The notes under the pieces: generated by a model
Told to the model about the DNA's origin: nothing
The model's input: only the letters and a program-made list of their open reading frames with translations
The model's database searches: none
Program-made: the position numbers and the translations under genes
Assembly (NCBI GenBank): GCA_022496205.1
Contig: WTXD01000093.1
Coordinates: 1 to 64,000 of the forward strand
Length of the DNA: 64,000 bases
Source: Gloeopeniophorella convolvens
Taxonomy: Eukaryota > Basidiomycota > Agaricomycetes > Russulales
Reading direction: 5' to 3'
Part shown: positions 22,701 through 34,100 of the stretch, one piece after another
How the letters are laid out: each line of letters opens with the position of its first letter
Position numbering within the stretch: position 1 is the stretch's first letter

Positions 22701-23842
22701 TTATTGGCTCTTTTTTGCCTTTTTATATCTATAATAGATAGAGGTTAAATGATTATTTATTATAGGTATTTGATTTATAACTAACACAAGTATTGCTATA
22801 CCTAGGTTATTATGATCACACAGCTATGAGAGGTGCATACTATAGTAAGCTAAGCATCAAGCTATAGTCTTAGTTAAGCTAATATGTTTTAAGTAAGTTC
22901 TGATATGTTACAACAATGTTAAGATCTAGTTATGAAGTCTTATTTGTAGTTCTAAGAGCAATTGTTCCTTCTAAGCACTTGAGAGTTGAGAGTGCCTATA
23001 CCTACAAAGGTTTAAGGTATTTCACAATGTTAGCACTTATTTTACAATTAGTGCATAGAGCACTTGAGTTTTTAGGTAATGCTAGATGAGAAGTAGATAG
23101 TAGAATACATAGTGTGAGTTATTGTAAAGTTAAAAGTATGTTAGAAGAAAAGGAAAAGATGGTGAGTCATAATATAGACTAGCACTCCACAGTATCATAT
23201 AAGAACTATAGTAAGTAGAGTGAGTTGATAGTAGAGAATATCAGAGTAGTTGCATGTATTAAGTATATACTTATAGCTTATATGTGACCCTATCTTCAAC
23301 TATATAGCATATGCCTTACAACTACTCAAGCAACTGTGTATTGCTATAGCAAAAGTTTAAAAGATCGACCTTATGTTGATACCTGTTTAAAATCTAAATA
23401 GGCATGTTTTGATAAAAATTAAAGCCTAAGCATCTATTTAATTATACTTATGTATGTGTCTACTAGCTAAGCATAACAACTTGGAATAAGCATGCTTATA
23501 CTTAAGTAAACCTTCTATCTTGGGCTAGATGAAGATTAAATATCTGTTCTAAATAGACATTAATATAAGGTCAATCTTTCTAATCTCTGCTATAGGACTC
23601 TTAGCTATAACCTATAAAGATCTTAAAGGAATGTTTATAGTGCTAGTTTCCTTAAGCTTGTTAAAAATACAATAGTGGCTATTAGAATATTATAAATAAC
23701 ATTTAGTAGAGATATAATATAGATAGAAGCAATTGCATAGTATAGATATATAAGCAGAATGAGAACATAAAATCGATTCTTTTACTGTAACAACTTGATA
23801 GCTAAATAACAGTATTATAGCTAAGTTATCTGATATTTAACT
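22701..23842. other. FB-2 loop region, no gene seen
   Basis: AT-rich, stops in all frames. Parts are homologous to the FB-1 loop but in inverse orientation (for example GTGTGAGTTAT with CTTTTCC in both). Confidence 0.65.
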
Positions 23843-24240
23843 GAAACTATTATAACCTCTACTATCTATTTAGTAGATTGTTAAATTAATTGAAGTTATA
23901 AGCTTTTATCTACTAACCAATCTTCTTATCAATCTTATCTAGTAGCTAGATCCTTCTCTTATATCTTATCTACTATCTAGATCTTCTTATTGATTCTTAT
24001 CTATCATTGAGATCTTATTATCTATCCTTATCTACTATCTAGATCTTCTTATTGATTCTTATCTACTATCTAGATCTTCTTATCTATCCTTATCTACTAT
24101 CTAGATCTTCTTATCTACTCTTATCTACTATTTAGATCCTCTTATCTATTCTTATCTACTATTCTTATCTTCTTATTAATATCTGTTAATCAGCTAGATT
24201 ATCTTATCATTATTAATCTATTAGAATCTCTTATTAGTAC

Positions 24241-25184
24241 ACCGCCATAAAAGCGACGCAGCCTGAGGTTGACTCGGCTAACACCAGTCGGAGGCCATCC
24301 TAAATGTAGCCCATAGTTTAAAATCGTCAGCCAGCTGTAGGATTATTGCATAATCACCCTGGGATCTGGTGTCATTGGGCCTGCACACTGCGGTGCACTT
24401 TCCACCGGTTAACCTTCGGCAACCCGTGGGGCAGGACTTAATAGGTCTTCGGCTATGCTTGAACCCATCCTGAGGTTGTCCTTAAGATCATCCTGGGGAT
24501 GTGCGCGGGTTAAATTGCCGGACCGACAGCATTCATGACTAATTTTAGACAGCTCATTTTAAATATTGCAGAGTTGGACCGGGAGCACACTGTTCAAGGA
24601 GAAGAAAGCACCTCAGCTTTTATTACAGAACTGTTTAGTGGCTTAGGTACTAATATACAAGTAACTATTCAACTCATACATAGGAAGAATGTGTGTAGGG
24701 GGACTTGGGATGATAGTACCCAAGACCGGTGACTGGTAATCAAAGCTCGAAGTCGAAGGTGGTCGACGTGGATGTGAAGAGACGACACAAAGGTTAAACA
24801 TTGACTTGTAGGTTTTTTCAGCAGTTGCGGCGCCGGCAGGCACCAGGTTGGTGATTTGTTGTCTTTCATGGCTACGGGGCCCTATGGGGCTGCGCGGCTG
24901 ACAACTCAATGGTGGCTAGGCTATTTGTCGCTTATCGTGGCGAACCGTCCTGAGGTTGACCTGGAGAGCAAACCCAGGTTGGTGCTGATGCTGTCTGCAG
25001 TCCGAGGACTTCAGATCCTCAGCCACTCGCTTTATTTGTCCGGCGTTTGTGTTGCCTTCGGGGCGTGTTGTCACACGAATACCACCTCCGGAAATTTAAG
25101 GTCCGTTGTCGCAGCACATCCTACAGGAACAACGAGGTCAAAATTGTCAGGGCCAACCTCAGGACAGTTTGGCCTTTCGGTGGT
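24241..25184. mobile_element. 944-bp GC-richer DNA element with GTAC target duplication
   Basis: Interrupts the right arm of FB-2; the intact left arm shows the empty site. It is flanked by GTAC on both sides (24237-24240 and 25185-25188). Ends are ACCGCC and, inverted, ACCACC. The word CCTGAGGTTG lies exactly 21 bp inside each end (24262 and, inverted, 25154-25163). Two further copies are internal (24469 and 24949). No recognisable protein. It appears to be a non-autonomous DNA transposon of unknown superfamily. Confidence 0.75.
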
Positions 25185-25807
25185 GTACTGATCTATAAGC
25201 TTAATCTCACTATCAGCAGCATCTTTTAGCTAGATCTTCTTATCAATCTTATATCAGCTATCTATATCTTATCTATCCTTTAGATTAATCTTTAATCTAC
25301 TAGCATGTAGTATTTACTACCATCTATAGTATTTACTATAGTACTATAGTAACAACTAGTATAGTATTTACTACAATATTACAGTAACAACCAGTATAGT
25401 ATTTACTACAGTGCTACAGTAATAACCAGCATAGTGATTACTACAATACTATAGTAACAACCAGTGTAGTGTTTACTACAATATCACAGTAACAATCAGT
25501 GTAGTATTTACTACAGTGCTACAGTAATAACCAGTGTAGTGATTACTTTAATATTGCAGTAACAACCAGTGTAGTATTTACTACAGCACTATGGTAACAA
25601 TCAGTGTAGTGATTACTACAATATTGCAGTAACAACCAGTATAGTATATACTAAATAGCTATAGTAACAACCAGCATAGTATATACTACTATAGTATTTA
25701 CTACCATGGCTATTACTGCTATGGTTGTTAGTGGAGTAAATCTACTTAAGTATTATGGATATTAGTGGAGTAGTTTTCACTAAGTTAATCACCAGTATTG
25801 CGTACAG

Positions 25808-25993
25808 GCAGTTCATAACGCATGACTCCACTCCCCGAACCATGTCATGCCTTTCCTTTCACATCCAACGAGCCATATTTGGGCAAATGAGGAGACGATG
25901 CAAGCAAGACGCCTCACGGGGGAGGGACAAGCGGAGAGAACCAAAGGTATGAGCGATCACGACGTGGACTTCGGCACGCAGAACGAGGATTGA
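25808..25993 (+). pseudogene. GypA-1 ORF3, 3' end
   Basis: Last part of ORF3 after FB-2, ending with SDHDVDFGTQNED and TGA at 25991-25993, as in the other copies. Indels in this stretch put the first part out of frame with the end. Confidence 0.75.
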
Positions 25994-26027
25994 AGTCGAG
26001 GCGACTTCAAACGTAAGAGGGACGCAA

Positions 26028-27058
26028 TGTCACGACTTGTACGATACAACTATAATTTCTTTTCCTTCATGACTTGTACAATACGAGCTCCGTTCCATTA
26101 TCTTACTCGGGGACGCTTATCTTCCATTCGTCATACGATTCCCCCACCTTCTTGACGCACCCCTTATGCCATTGGATATTTACTATACTTCTACCTAGGA
26201 GATCCACATCAAGTCCATTCTGACTCGAGCTGACTCAATACTGTTGAGATGGACAGTGTCCTGGCGGCTCTGATTAGATTAGATATGGACCTAATGATTA
26301 AGGACTATCTTATCTTGTGTACATAATGTTCTAGACTTAAGGCTGTGCTCAGCCCCACATTCGTTTCCGTGTTCCGGACTCTTCTAGGGCATTCCATGAC
26401 CCACCCTGTACTCCGGTACCCACTCTTACTCCGTTTCATGTGGGTCTCCTAGGCTTTCTAAGCATTGTTTATCACATGCTATTGTCGTTCCTTACTTGTA
26501 TAAAAGGACCTCCTCTTTCTCCTTTGTAGCCTCAGTCTTTTGACCTTCTCTGACTAAGGCAAGTACACTACCGCTCCTTTCACTTCTACCTTATGCTTAC
26601 TTTACCTTATAGCATCACTTTGTGTCCTTCAGGTATTGCACTAATGTATCAGTCTTTTGACCTTCTCTGACTGAGCGTCACTTTGTGTCCTTCAGTTGTC
26701 ACTCCACCCTCTGCTGTGCTTCAACAAATACTAGGACATTATGTAAACCATTTCTCTTGTAGTACTTAAGGCGTAGCAGTTGTACTCTAAGGCCTTAAGC
26801 CTGTTCTCCTTTGTCAATCAACGAGGTTATTAGGGAATCCGTGTGAGGGACTTGTTCACCCAAGTATCGCGAGGTCTTCAGCTTTGAACTCGACGTACTG
26901 GAGGCCAATTGCCTCCACTCATAGACATCACGTCTTACCCAGGATCTCGTGCACACTCTCGTGCACCTTCAAGGACTGGCTCGCATCGAGATCGACTTAC
27001 TGAACCTCACTCGTCTCAGCCCTCGCTAGCCCCACTTGCGCCGGCTCAGGCCATGACA
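26028..27058 (+). repeat. GypA-1 3' LTR, interrupted by a solo LTR
   Basis: Starts TGTCACGACTTG and ends GGCCATGACA. Without the 26242-26726 insertion and one TSD copy it is about 540 bp, like the other GypA LTRs. The polypurine-like AAGAGGGACGCAA ends at 26027. The bases after 27058 are host-like gene sequence. Confidence 0.92.
26242..26726 (+). repeat. Solo LTR of a Copia-2-related family
   Basis: Inserted in the GypA-1 LTR with a perfect TSD AATAC (26237-26241 and 26727-26731). Ends are TGTTGAGATG and GCTTCAACA. A TATAAAAGG box is at 26499-26507. An internal direct repeat follows (two copies of CAGTCTTTTGACCTTCTCTG). It is a diverged subfamily of the LTRs at 58134 and 62968. Confidence 0.9.
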
Positions 27059-27144
27059 ACCTGATTGTCATCAACATCATCTGAGACGAGATCTTCAGGA
27101 AGAACAGTAGCATCCTTCCACCTGCTCTATTCACGTCTACCTCC
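27059..27144 (+). pseudogene. Host-like gene, upstream fragment (joins 62026)
   Basis: A reading frame runs from the GypA-1 end into the GypB-1 insertion: NLIVINII, then a TGA, then DEIFRKNSSILPPALFTSTS. It continues in the same frame at 62026 after removal of GypB-1 and one CCTCC copy. The TGA is probably a former CGA. The gene's 5' part is missing, cut by GypA-1. I do not recognise the protein. Confidence 0.6.
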
Positions 27145-27594
27145 TGTCATAAACACTAGGGCTTCAAGAAGGACAAACTGCTCAGAACACTAGAGCAAAC
27201 TCAGCCCTACTAGTAAACACCCTATGTGTCACCCACAATGCGACATGTACCACTCACATTGCGACTACAAGTCGAAATGCATCACATGACCCTTCACCCC
27301 CATTCCTCGCCCTACTCCCTAATGGCCAACTCACCCTGAAATACTCCCAAGATCCTGGACTAGGGATTGCTTAGAACGGCCACATTACTTGTCCCAAAGT
27401 AACCAGAACCTTGATTAAGGTGAAACACTTCACACATCCTCTTTGAGACTCTGATCATCAAGAACTCCATGGGGCCTCAAGCCCCACTCTGTGATGGAAT
27501 CTAAGAAGTGTATCAGAGAGGAGAGGTTATGGGGAATCCCCTCTGAAATCCCCATCAGTAATTAGACCAGATTTGTCTAGGGGGTCTCCAGTAG

Positions 27595-27639
27595 TATATA
27601 AAACCCCCATGTATTGCCTAGTGGTTCTTAGACTGTCCA
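27595..27639 (+). promoter_or_regulatory. GypB-1 core promoter: TATA box and predicted start
   Basis: TATATAA at 27595-27601 lies 35 bp upstream of AGACTGTCCA (27630-27639), the block complementary to the primer site at 31117. The same spacing occurs in the 3' LTR (61814 to 61849) and, on the minus strand, in GypB-2 (50707 to 50672). Confidence 0.75.
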
Positions 27640-28794
27640 TCTGTGGCACGAGCCCTGGTGATCTTCTTTGTAAAGTAAAACATGGTAATATTCATATTTT
27701 GGTCGTCATTTTCAGCATGAATTTTTAATACTATAGTAATGCTGATAATACAGCTATTATAGTAAAAACTTCTATAAAGTGCATACTACACTGCTAACAT
27801 GATAGTGCCTACTATAAACACTATTATAAATACAATAGTATACTATGTATTGTACTATCAGTACTAGTAAATACTATAGTATATATATAGTCTTACTTAG
27901 AGTACTATAGTAAATATTATAGTGTACTATATACAGTTCTACCAGCACTATAGTAATTACTATAGTATACTATACATGGGTATATCAGCCCTATAGTAAA
28001 TACTATAGTATAATATACATGGTTTTGTTAGCCCTACAGTAAAGATTATAGTATACTATGCATAGTTCTATCAGCTTTATAGTAAATACTATAGTATAAT
28101 ATATATGGTTTCACCAGTACTATAGTGAATACTATAGTATACTATACATAGTATTCTTAGCCTTACAATGAATCTTACAGTATACTATACATGATTCTAT
28201 CAGCCCTTTAGTGAATACTATAGTATACTATACATGGTTCTATCAGCCCTATAGTGAACACTATAGTATAATATACATGATTCTACCAGTACTATAGTAA
28301 ATACTATAGTATACTATATATGATTCTACCAGTACTATAGTAAATACTATAGTATACTATATATGGTTCTACCAGTACTATAGTAAATACTATAGTATAC
28401 TATACATGGTTCTACCAGTACTATAGTAAATACTATAGTATACTATACATGGTTCTATCAGCCCTATAGTGAATACTATAGTATAATATACATGATTCTA
28501 CCAGTACTATAGTAAATACTATAGTATACTATACATGGTTTTGTCAGCCTTACAATGAATATTATAGTATACTATACATGGTTTTATCAGCCCTATAGTG
28601 AATACTATAGTATAATATACATGATTCTACCAGTACTATAGTAAATACTATACTATACTATACATAGTTCTACTAGTACTCTAGTAAATACTATACTATA
28701 CTACAGTATATATAGTTCTATCAGCCCTGTAGTGAATACTATAGTATAATATACATGATTCTACCAGCACTATAGTAAATACTATCCTATTCCA

Positions 28795-29154
28795 GACTCT
28801 TCCAGATTCTTCCAGGCTCTTCTATAGCCCACCTTAAGTTTCAGTATCCACCTTAGTTCTACTTTCATGTGGGTCACTGGTTATCACATGTTGCTATGTT
28901 TATTACATGCAAACTACACTCTTTTTATGTATATAAGGGATGCTATTTTTGCCCTTGTTGCCTCAGTCTGTTAACTTCACTGACTAAGGCAAGTACTTTA
29001 CTTCTGGTACTTCCAGACTTGTGCTTACTTAGTTACTTTAGCTTTGCTCTTGCTTGCCTAGGTATTGCACCAATGATATAAAGTCTGTTGACTTCACTGG
29101 CTGAGCTTTACTCTTGCTTGCCTAGTTGGCACCCTATTTTGCTGTGCTTTAATA
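28795..29154 (+). repeat. Copia-2 LTR fragment in FB-3 left arm
   Basis: About 360 bp matching the promoter-distal part of the Copia-2 LTR in sense orientation, ending CTTTAATA where intact LTRs end CTTCAACA. It includes ATGTATATAAGG. An apparent 70-codon frame here is LTR sequence, not a gene. Confidence 0.8.
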
Positions 29155-29449
29155 TGGCTCTCTATCAATGCATTAGAGACTGATTGCCTCTTGTTACAAC
29201 TTACTTCTATAATACTAGTATATAGAGGAGCAGAGGTGGTGCACAAAGAGTAGTCTTTGTAAAGGACTGATATTATAGGTGTTGGCCTTGAATCTACTAG
29301 CTAGTGTAGACCAATAAAGATAGCAGAGCAAAGGCAACTAGTAGAATACTAAGAATGATGAGTTGAGTAGATTAGAAATATCACAAGTGGATAGTCTGAG
29401 GACTACTTGTCTTAGCACTATCTTTATATATATAAGAGTCTATTTATAT

Positions 29450-29821
29450 TGTTGAAGCATAGTAGAAATAGGGTGCTAACTAGGCAAGCAAGAGTAAAGC
29501 TTAGTCAGTGAAGTCAACAGACTTTATATCATTGGTGCAATACCTAGGCAAGCAAGAGCAAAGCTAAAGTAACTAAGTAAGCACAAGTCTGGAAGTACCA
29601 GAAGTAAAGTACTTGCCTTAGTCAGTGAAGTTAACAGACTGAGGCAACAAGGGCAAAAATAGCATCCCTTATATACATAAAAAGAGTGTAGTTTGCATGT
29701 AATAAACATAGCAACATGTGATAACCAGTGACCCACATGAAAGTAGAACTAAGGTGGATACTGAAACTTAAGGTGGGCTATAGAAGAGCCTGGAAGAATC
29801 TGGAAGAGTCTGGAATAGGAT
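29450..29821 (-). repeat. Copia-2 LTR fragment in FB-3 right arm
   Basis: Mirror copy of 28795-29154, starting TGTTGAAGC on the plus strand. It shows that the LTR piece became part of the inverted-repeat arms. The 29155-29449 loop between them holds no gene. Confidence 0.8.
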
Positions 29822-31116
29822 AGTATTTACTATAGTGCTGGTAGAATCATGTATATTATACTATAGTATTCACTACAGGGCTGATAGAACTATATATACT
29901 GTAGTATAGTATAGTATTTACTAGAGTACTAGTAGAACTATGTATAGTATAGTATAGTATTTACTATAGTACTGGTAGAATCATGTATATTATACTATAG
30001 TATTCACTATAGGGCTGATAAAACCATGTATAGTATACTATAATATTCATTGTAAGGCTGACAAAACCATGTATAGTATACTATAGTATTTACTATAGTA
30101 CTGGTAGAATCATGTATATTATACTATAGTATTCACTATAGGGCTGATAGAACCATGTATAGTATACTATAGTATTTACTATAGTACTGGTAGAACCATG
30201 TATAGTATACTATAGTATTTACTATAGTACTGGTAGAACCATATATAGTATACTATAGTATTTACTATAGTACTGGTAGAATCATATATAGTATACTATA
30301 GTATTTACTATAGTACTGGTAGAATCATGTATATTATACTATAGTGTTCACTATAGGGCTGATAGAACCATGTATAGTATACTATAGTATTCACTAAAGG
30401 GCTGATAGAATCATGTATAGTATACTGTAAGATTCATTGTAAGGCTAAGAATACTATGTATAGTATACTATAGTATTCACTATAGTACTGGTGAAACCAT
30501 ATATATTATACTATAGTATTTACTATAAAGCTGATAGAACTATGCATAGTATACTATAATCTTTACTGTAGGGCTAACAAAACCATGTATATTATACTAT
30601 AGTATTTACTATAGGGCTGATATACCCATGTATAGTATACTATAGTAATTACTATAGTGCTGGTAGAACTGTATATAGTACACTATAATATTTACTATAG
30701 TACTCTAAGTAAGACTATATATATACTATAGTATTTACTAGTACTGATAGTACAATACATAGTATACTATTGTATTTATAATAGTGTTTATAGTAGGCAC
30801 TATCATGTTAGCAGTGTAGTATGCACTTTATAGAAGTTTTTACTATAATAGCTGTATTATCAGCATTACTATAGTATTAAAAATTCATGCTGAAAATGAC
30901 GACCAAAATATGAATATTACCATGTTTTACTTTACAAAGATAGCTGCCAGTATTGGTGGCACTCTCATCTGTACCTAGCACTACAATAGCACTGTTAGTG
31001 TGTTCCCCCTTCATCTCTGCAATACTCGCAGCTCATCTTCTGTTCCCTCTCTGTAAACGCTCTCCAAACCCTCTGCTATCCTCTCTGCATGCACTCTGCA
31101 AGTGAGTCCTGACATT

Positions 31117-31126
31117 TGGACAGTCT
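31117..31126 (+). promoter_or_regulatory. GypB-1 self-primer binding site
   Basis: TGGACAGTCT, two bases inside the 5' LTR, is the exact reverse complement of AGACTGTCCA at 27630-27639 in the LTR. Confidence 0.75.
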
Positions 31127-31149
31127 CTTACACCCTCTGATCAGCTGCA

Positions 31150-34100
31150 ACCCTAGTGTCTTACTCTTACTCTAGAATTACTACACCCCGGACTGCGCTC
31201 CTCTCGGACCATACTCAACCTTAGGCACTGATTTTCCCCTCATCCTATCTGGACCTTGATGCTCCCACCTCTGGACCATCACCCATCCTTGACTACTCAG
31301 ACGCTCCCCTTCAGCGACTGTCTACCCCTCTTGACTATGGCACTCCTACTTGTGGACTGTCTCCTGAACTTCAGTACCCACCTCTCATCTCCACACCTCA
31401 TCCTCCACCCACACCTCGCTCCCCATCGTACCACCCTTGCTCCCCATCTCCCACTAATGTTGAACCAGGACAGATCTTCGACGTTCTCACTGTACTACCC
31501 TGCTCTCCCTCTCCTCATCAATCGGCCTTTGACTTTCTAGTCCACCTCAGAGCTCAACAAGTGCAAGAATGCTTCGCAGAAATTGTACGCACCTCAGTCA
31601 TCCCTCAGTCTCTTACTCCTGGCCCCTCTCGCACTGGTGAACAAGCTCCCAGCCCCTTGGTCGAGCCTACTTTAGCCTCCCCTTTCCTATCCACTCCTCA
31701 GCCTCACCTTTCATGTTTTTCACCTCTTTACTCCCCTTTGCATCTCTCTGTCCTTGCCCCTTCTCCTCATCCTGTATCATCAACACATACTCCTGTGATT
31801 ACTTCTGATCGTGTTTCTACTCCTCGTCTTGTACCAACTCCCATACCCTCGCAAGCAGCGACGGTATCCCCTTTAATCTTCGCCCCCAACCTTGCTCCAG
31901 CACCCGCTCTTGAGATCCTCATTGATGTTGCAGTCGAACAAATCCCAGATCAAGCACCTCCTCTATACCAGGCCCCACCTCGTCACTCCCCCTCCATCTC
32001 TGAGTTCAGTGAAGATCTCACTGATTACGCTAAGAACCACTTCATCCTCTCTTGCTGTGCATCATCCTCTAACTGCGCTCACATCAACCACTACTACCAT
32101 GAGCGCATCGCCCAAGTCTTACATGGCTACCCAGCAGCAATCAGCAACCACCACCAGCCCTTCTACATCCCTCGCATTAGCAGCACCCTTTACTACCTCA
32201 CCCACTTCGACGAGTTCCTCCCTGAAGTCCGCCCCTTCAGGTCGATCATCCTCCCCAAGCACTATATCACCATCCCTTCCATGCACATGAATGGAGACGG
32301 TCCACTGTATGCACCACAATACATCTGCGCTGTCACTGTGTACGTTCCCCCCTATTGAGAACTCCCACTTGGGGCCATCCGCTACAACTTCACCTACCAC
32401 CTCATTCACACCTTCAATAAACTCACCTTTGGCACCCAGCGACTCTACGAAGGAGCAAGAATTCCCCTTTGCCATATCGACTTCCTTGACGGACATGTCC
32501 TCACTACTGAAGGCAACCTTCACTTTAATCACGGTCACCTCATCCGCATCAACAACCAGTACTCTGTTGTGAACAATGCTTGTAGCCTCTACCCCCATCT
32601 CAAACTCTTCACTGCCTACGCCCGTGTCCCCAACAACATCAAGGAGATAGGTGATGACCCCTTCCTTGCCCTTGACCCTAACCTCATCGCCATCATTCAA
32701 ATTCCGGTAGAAGAGTTCCTGTAAACCAAGTCGAATACTTGTACTAGTAGTAGTATCTGCCCAATTATTTTCTAGAGTGCGCAGCACCTCTGTGGGAGAT
32801 ACTATTGACTCAGACTCAACTCAGTGGATGCACCACTCCAAGTATTGCTTGAAGGACTCCATCTTATCCCTTACAATGATGACAATCGCTTAACATTCGA
32901 CCAAGCCTATCAATACTTCTTTGACAAATATTACCAAGTCCTTCACCATATTATCTGACTCCAATTCTATGACCCTCATGCTCATATCCATGATTTCTCT
33001 ACCGATACTCTAGTTCGTTCCAACTCTTGGCTTACCTCAGTCCTAACAAGACTTCGATGATCTCTCCCATTCGGACAACTCTTCGACAACGATCTACACC
33101 TTAGCCACTAGTTTAATGCAGAAAGGAACATCGTCCAAAGTGCTGTAGAAGAACAGCATCTCTTTTGGTTCCTTCAACGACCTAGTGGTGTACGCTGGGA
33201 ACTGTCACGGACGCATCTTTTCGAAGGATTCCTGGACCACTTAGCAGGCTTGAGCCTTCACTGCTAAGTGAGTAATCAAAGAAGTGCTAAAAGTACATAT
33301 TTCATGGGAATTATTTCCTTTGCATTAGGTGCAGGCTTACATAAGCTGCACATGACGGCACATGACTCATCTTGTGACTCGTCCCATGGGATATTAGGGT
33401 TAGAATGGGCTGGAAGGGCCTAGAGGCTATGGACTTTGGGTTGTGACATCATGGTGATGTTAGTAGTCTAGATTGTGCTATGCATGATGTCATCGCTGAG
33501 TGAGCATGACATAGTGTGGGAAACTGGCTTAGTGAGTGTGAGTAAGGTGCATCAGTCAGCACCAAGTCGCTCAGTCAGCAGCTGCGGAGTTGCTTTGTAA
33601 GCACTCCTCTAGTAGTATATAAACCCATGTAGTTGCGCACTTAGGTCCTCAGACTTTCCTCTTGAGGACCAGGTAAGAGTGCCAACAGCCTCCTGTAGTA
33701 GTACTACAGTTCTAATCTTGAGGACCAGCTTTCTATAGTTGACTCATTCTATGACCTTGCATAAAGGCCACCAAGTCGGAACACTGCTCCTGGACAGTTG
33801 GTTGGCGCAAGACTTCAGCTCTGTGCGAATGCCTTGCTGGTTGTCTCAAAAACAACCTTTCCCTTGACCATACTAGTGTTGTGTGGAGTTGGAGCTCCCG
33901 CTACAGGAACCCATCCAAACCACCAACCTCTGGCTTGAACTCGAACTCTTCTGGTGGAACATCATCCAAGTCCACAAAGAACATCTTATCAAGCAAATCC
34001 TTGCTGGCCACTAAATCTATTATCTTGAACGCGTCATTACTACTCCATATCAAACTTGCCTTCACTTTGCTCAGCTCATTCTACTTCAAGAAAACCCTTT

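Larger units (their letters stand above)
21740..25799. mobile_element. FB-2, long inverted-repeat (foldback) DNA element
   Basis: 4.06-kb insertion in GypA-1 ORF3. TSD is ACGTACAG (21732-21739) against GCGTACAG (25800-25807), one mismatch. The left terminus is GAGCCCTGGTGATTA and the right terminus, read inward, is AATACTGGTGATTA, the same unlike pair as FB-1 but reversed. Arms are 21740-22700 and 23843-25799 (about 960 bp, the right one enlarged by a 944-bp insertion). Arms carry TAGTA/TACTA and GATAAGA minisatellite tracts. No gene. Confidence 0.9.
6131..27058 (+). mobile_element. GypA-1, chromodomain Ty3/gypsy element (3' three quarters)
   Basis: Plus-strand element whose 5' LTR and most of gag lie left of the window. 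Its own sequence is 6131-9310, 12019-13290, 21066-21739, 25800-26241 and 26727-27058. The gaps are FB-1, GypA-2, FB-2 and a solo copia LTR, each with a matching TSD and rejoining reading frames. Gene order is gag, protease, RT, RNase H, integrase, chromodomain, ORF3, LTR. Many stops are C-to-T or G-to-A changes relative to GypA-2 and GypA-3. It is the oldest GypA copy here. Confidence 0.93.
27650..30954. mobile_element. FB-3, long inverted-repeat (foldback) DNA element
   Basis: 3.3-kb insertion in the GypB-1 5' LTR. TSD is TGTGGCAC (27642-27649) against GGTGGCAC (30955-30962), one mismatch. Ends are GAGCCCTGGTGATC and, inverted, AATACTGGCAGC, the same pair type as FB-1 and FB-2. Arms of about 1.5 kb (27650-29154 and 29450-30954) flank a 295-bp loop. 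Most of each arm (about 27830-28790 and its mirror) is a minisatellite of 40-odd-bp units with the core ACTATAGTAAATACTATAGTATACTATA split by TGGTTCTACCAGT. The inner part of each arm is a piece of a Copia-2 LTR. No gene. Confidence 0.92.
27145..31114 (+). repeat. GypB-1 5' LTR, interrupted by FB-3
   Basis: 27145-27649 and 30963-31114 together match the 657-bp 3' LTR. It starts TGTCATAAACAC and ends GTCCTGACA. Confidence 0.93.

Noticed and set aside
24856..25191. 111-codon frame in the 944-bp element as a transposase
   Set aside because: No catalytic or zinc motifs; it runs off the element end into the FB-2 arm, so it is probably chance.
26242..26726. Part of the GypA-1 LTR as a longer LTR subtype
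   Set aside because: The block has its own TG...CA ends, TATA box and a 5-bp duplication, and its relatives occur elsewhere; it is a solo LTR.
28869..29736. Identical 70-codon frames on opposite strands (28869-29081 and 29524-29736), possibly a small gene pair
   Set aside because: Both are Copia-2 LTR sequence caught in the inverted arms of FB-3. The same LTR segment recurs at 58134 and 62968.
9311..30954. FB palindromes as inverted-duplication assembly artefacts
   Set aside because: Arms differ by scattered substitutions, loops are unique, and each element has a flanking 8-bp duplication in an interrupted gene.
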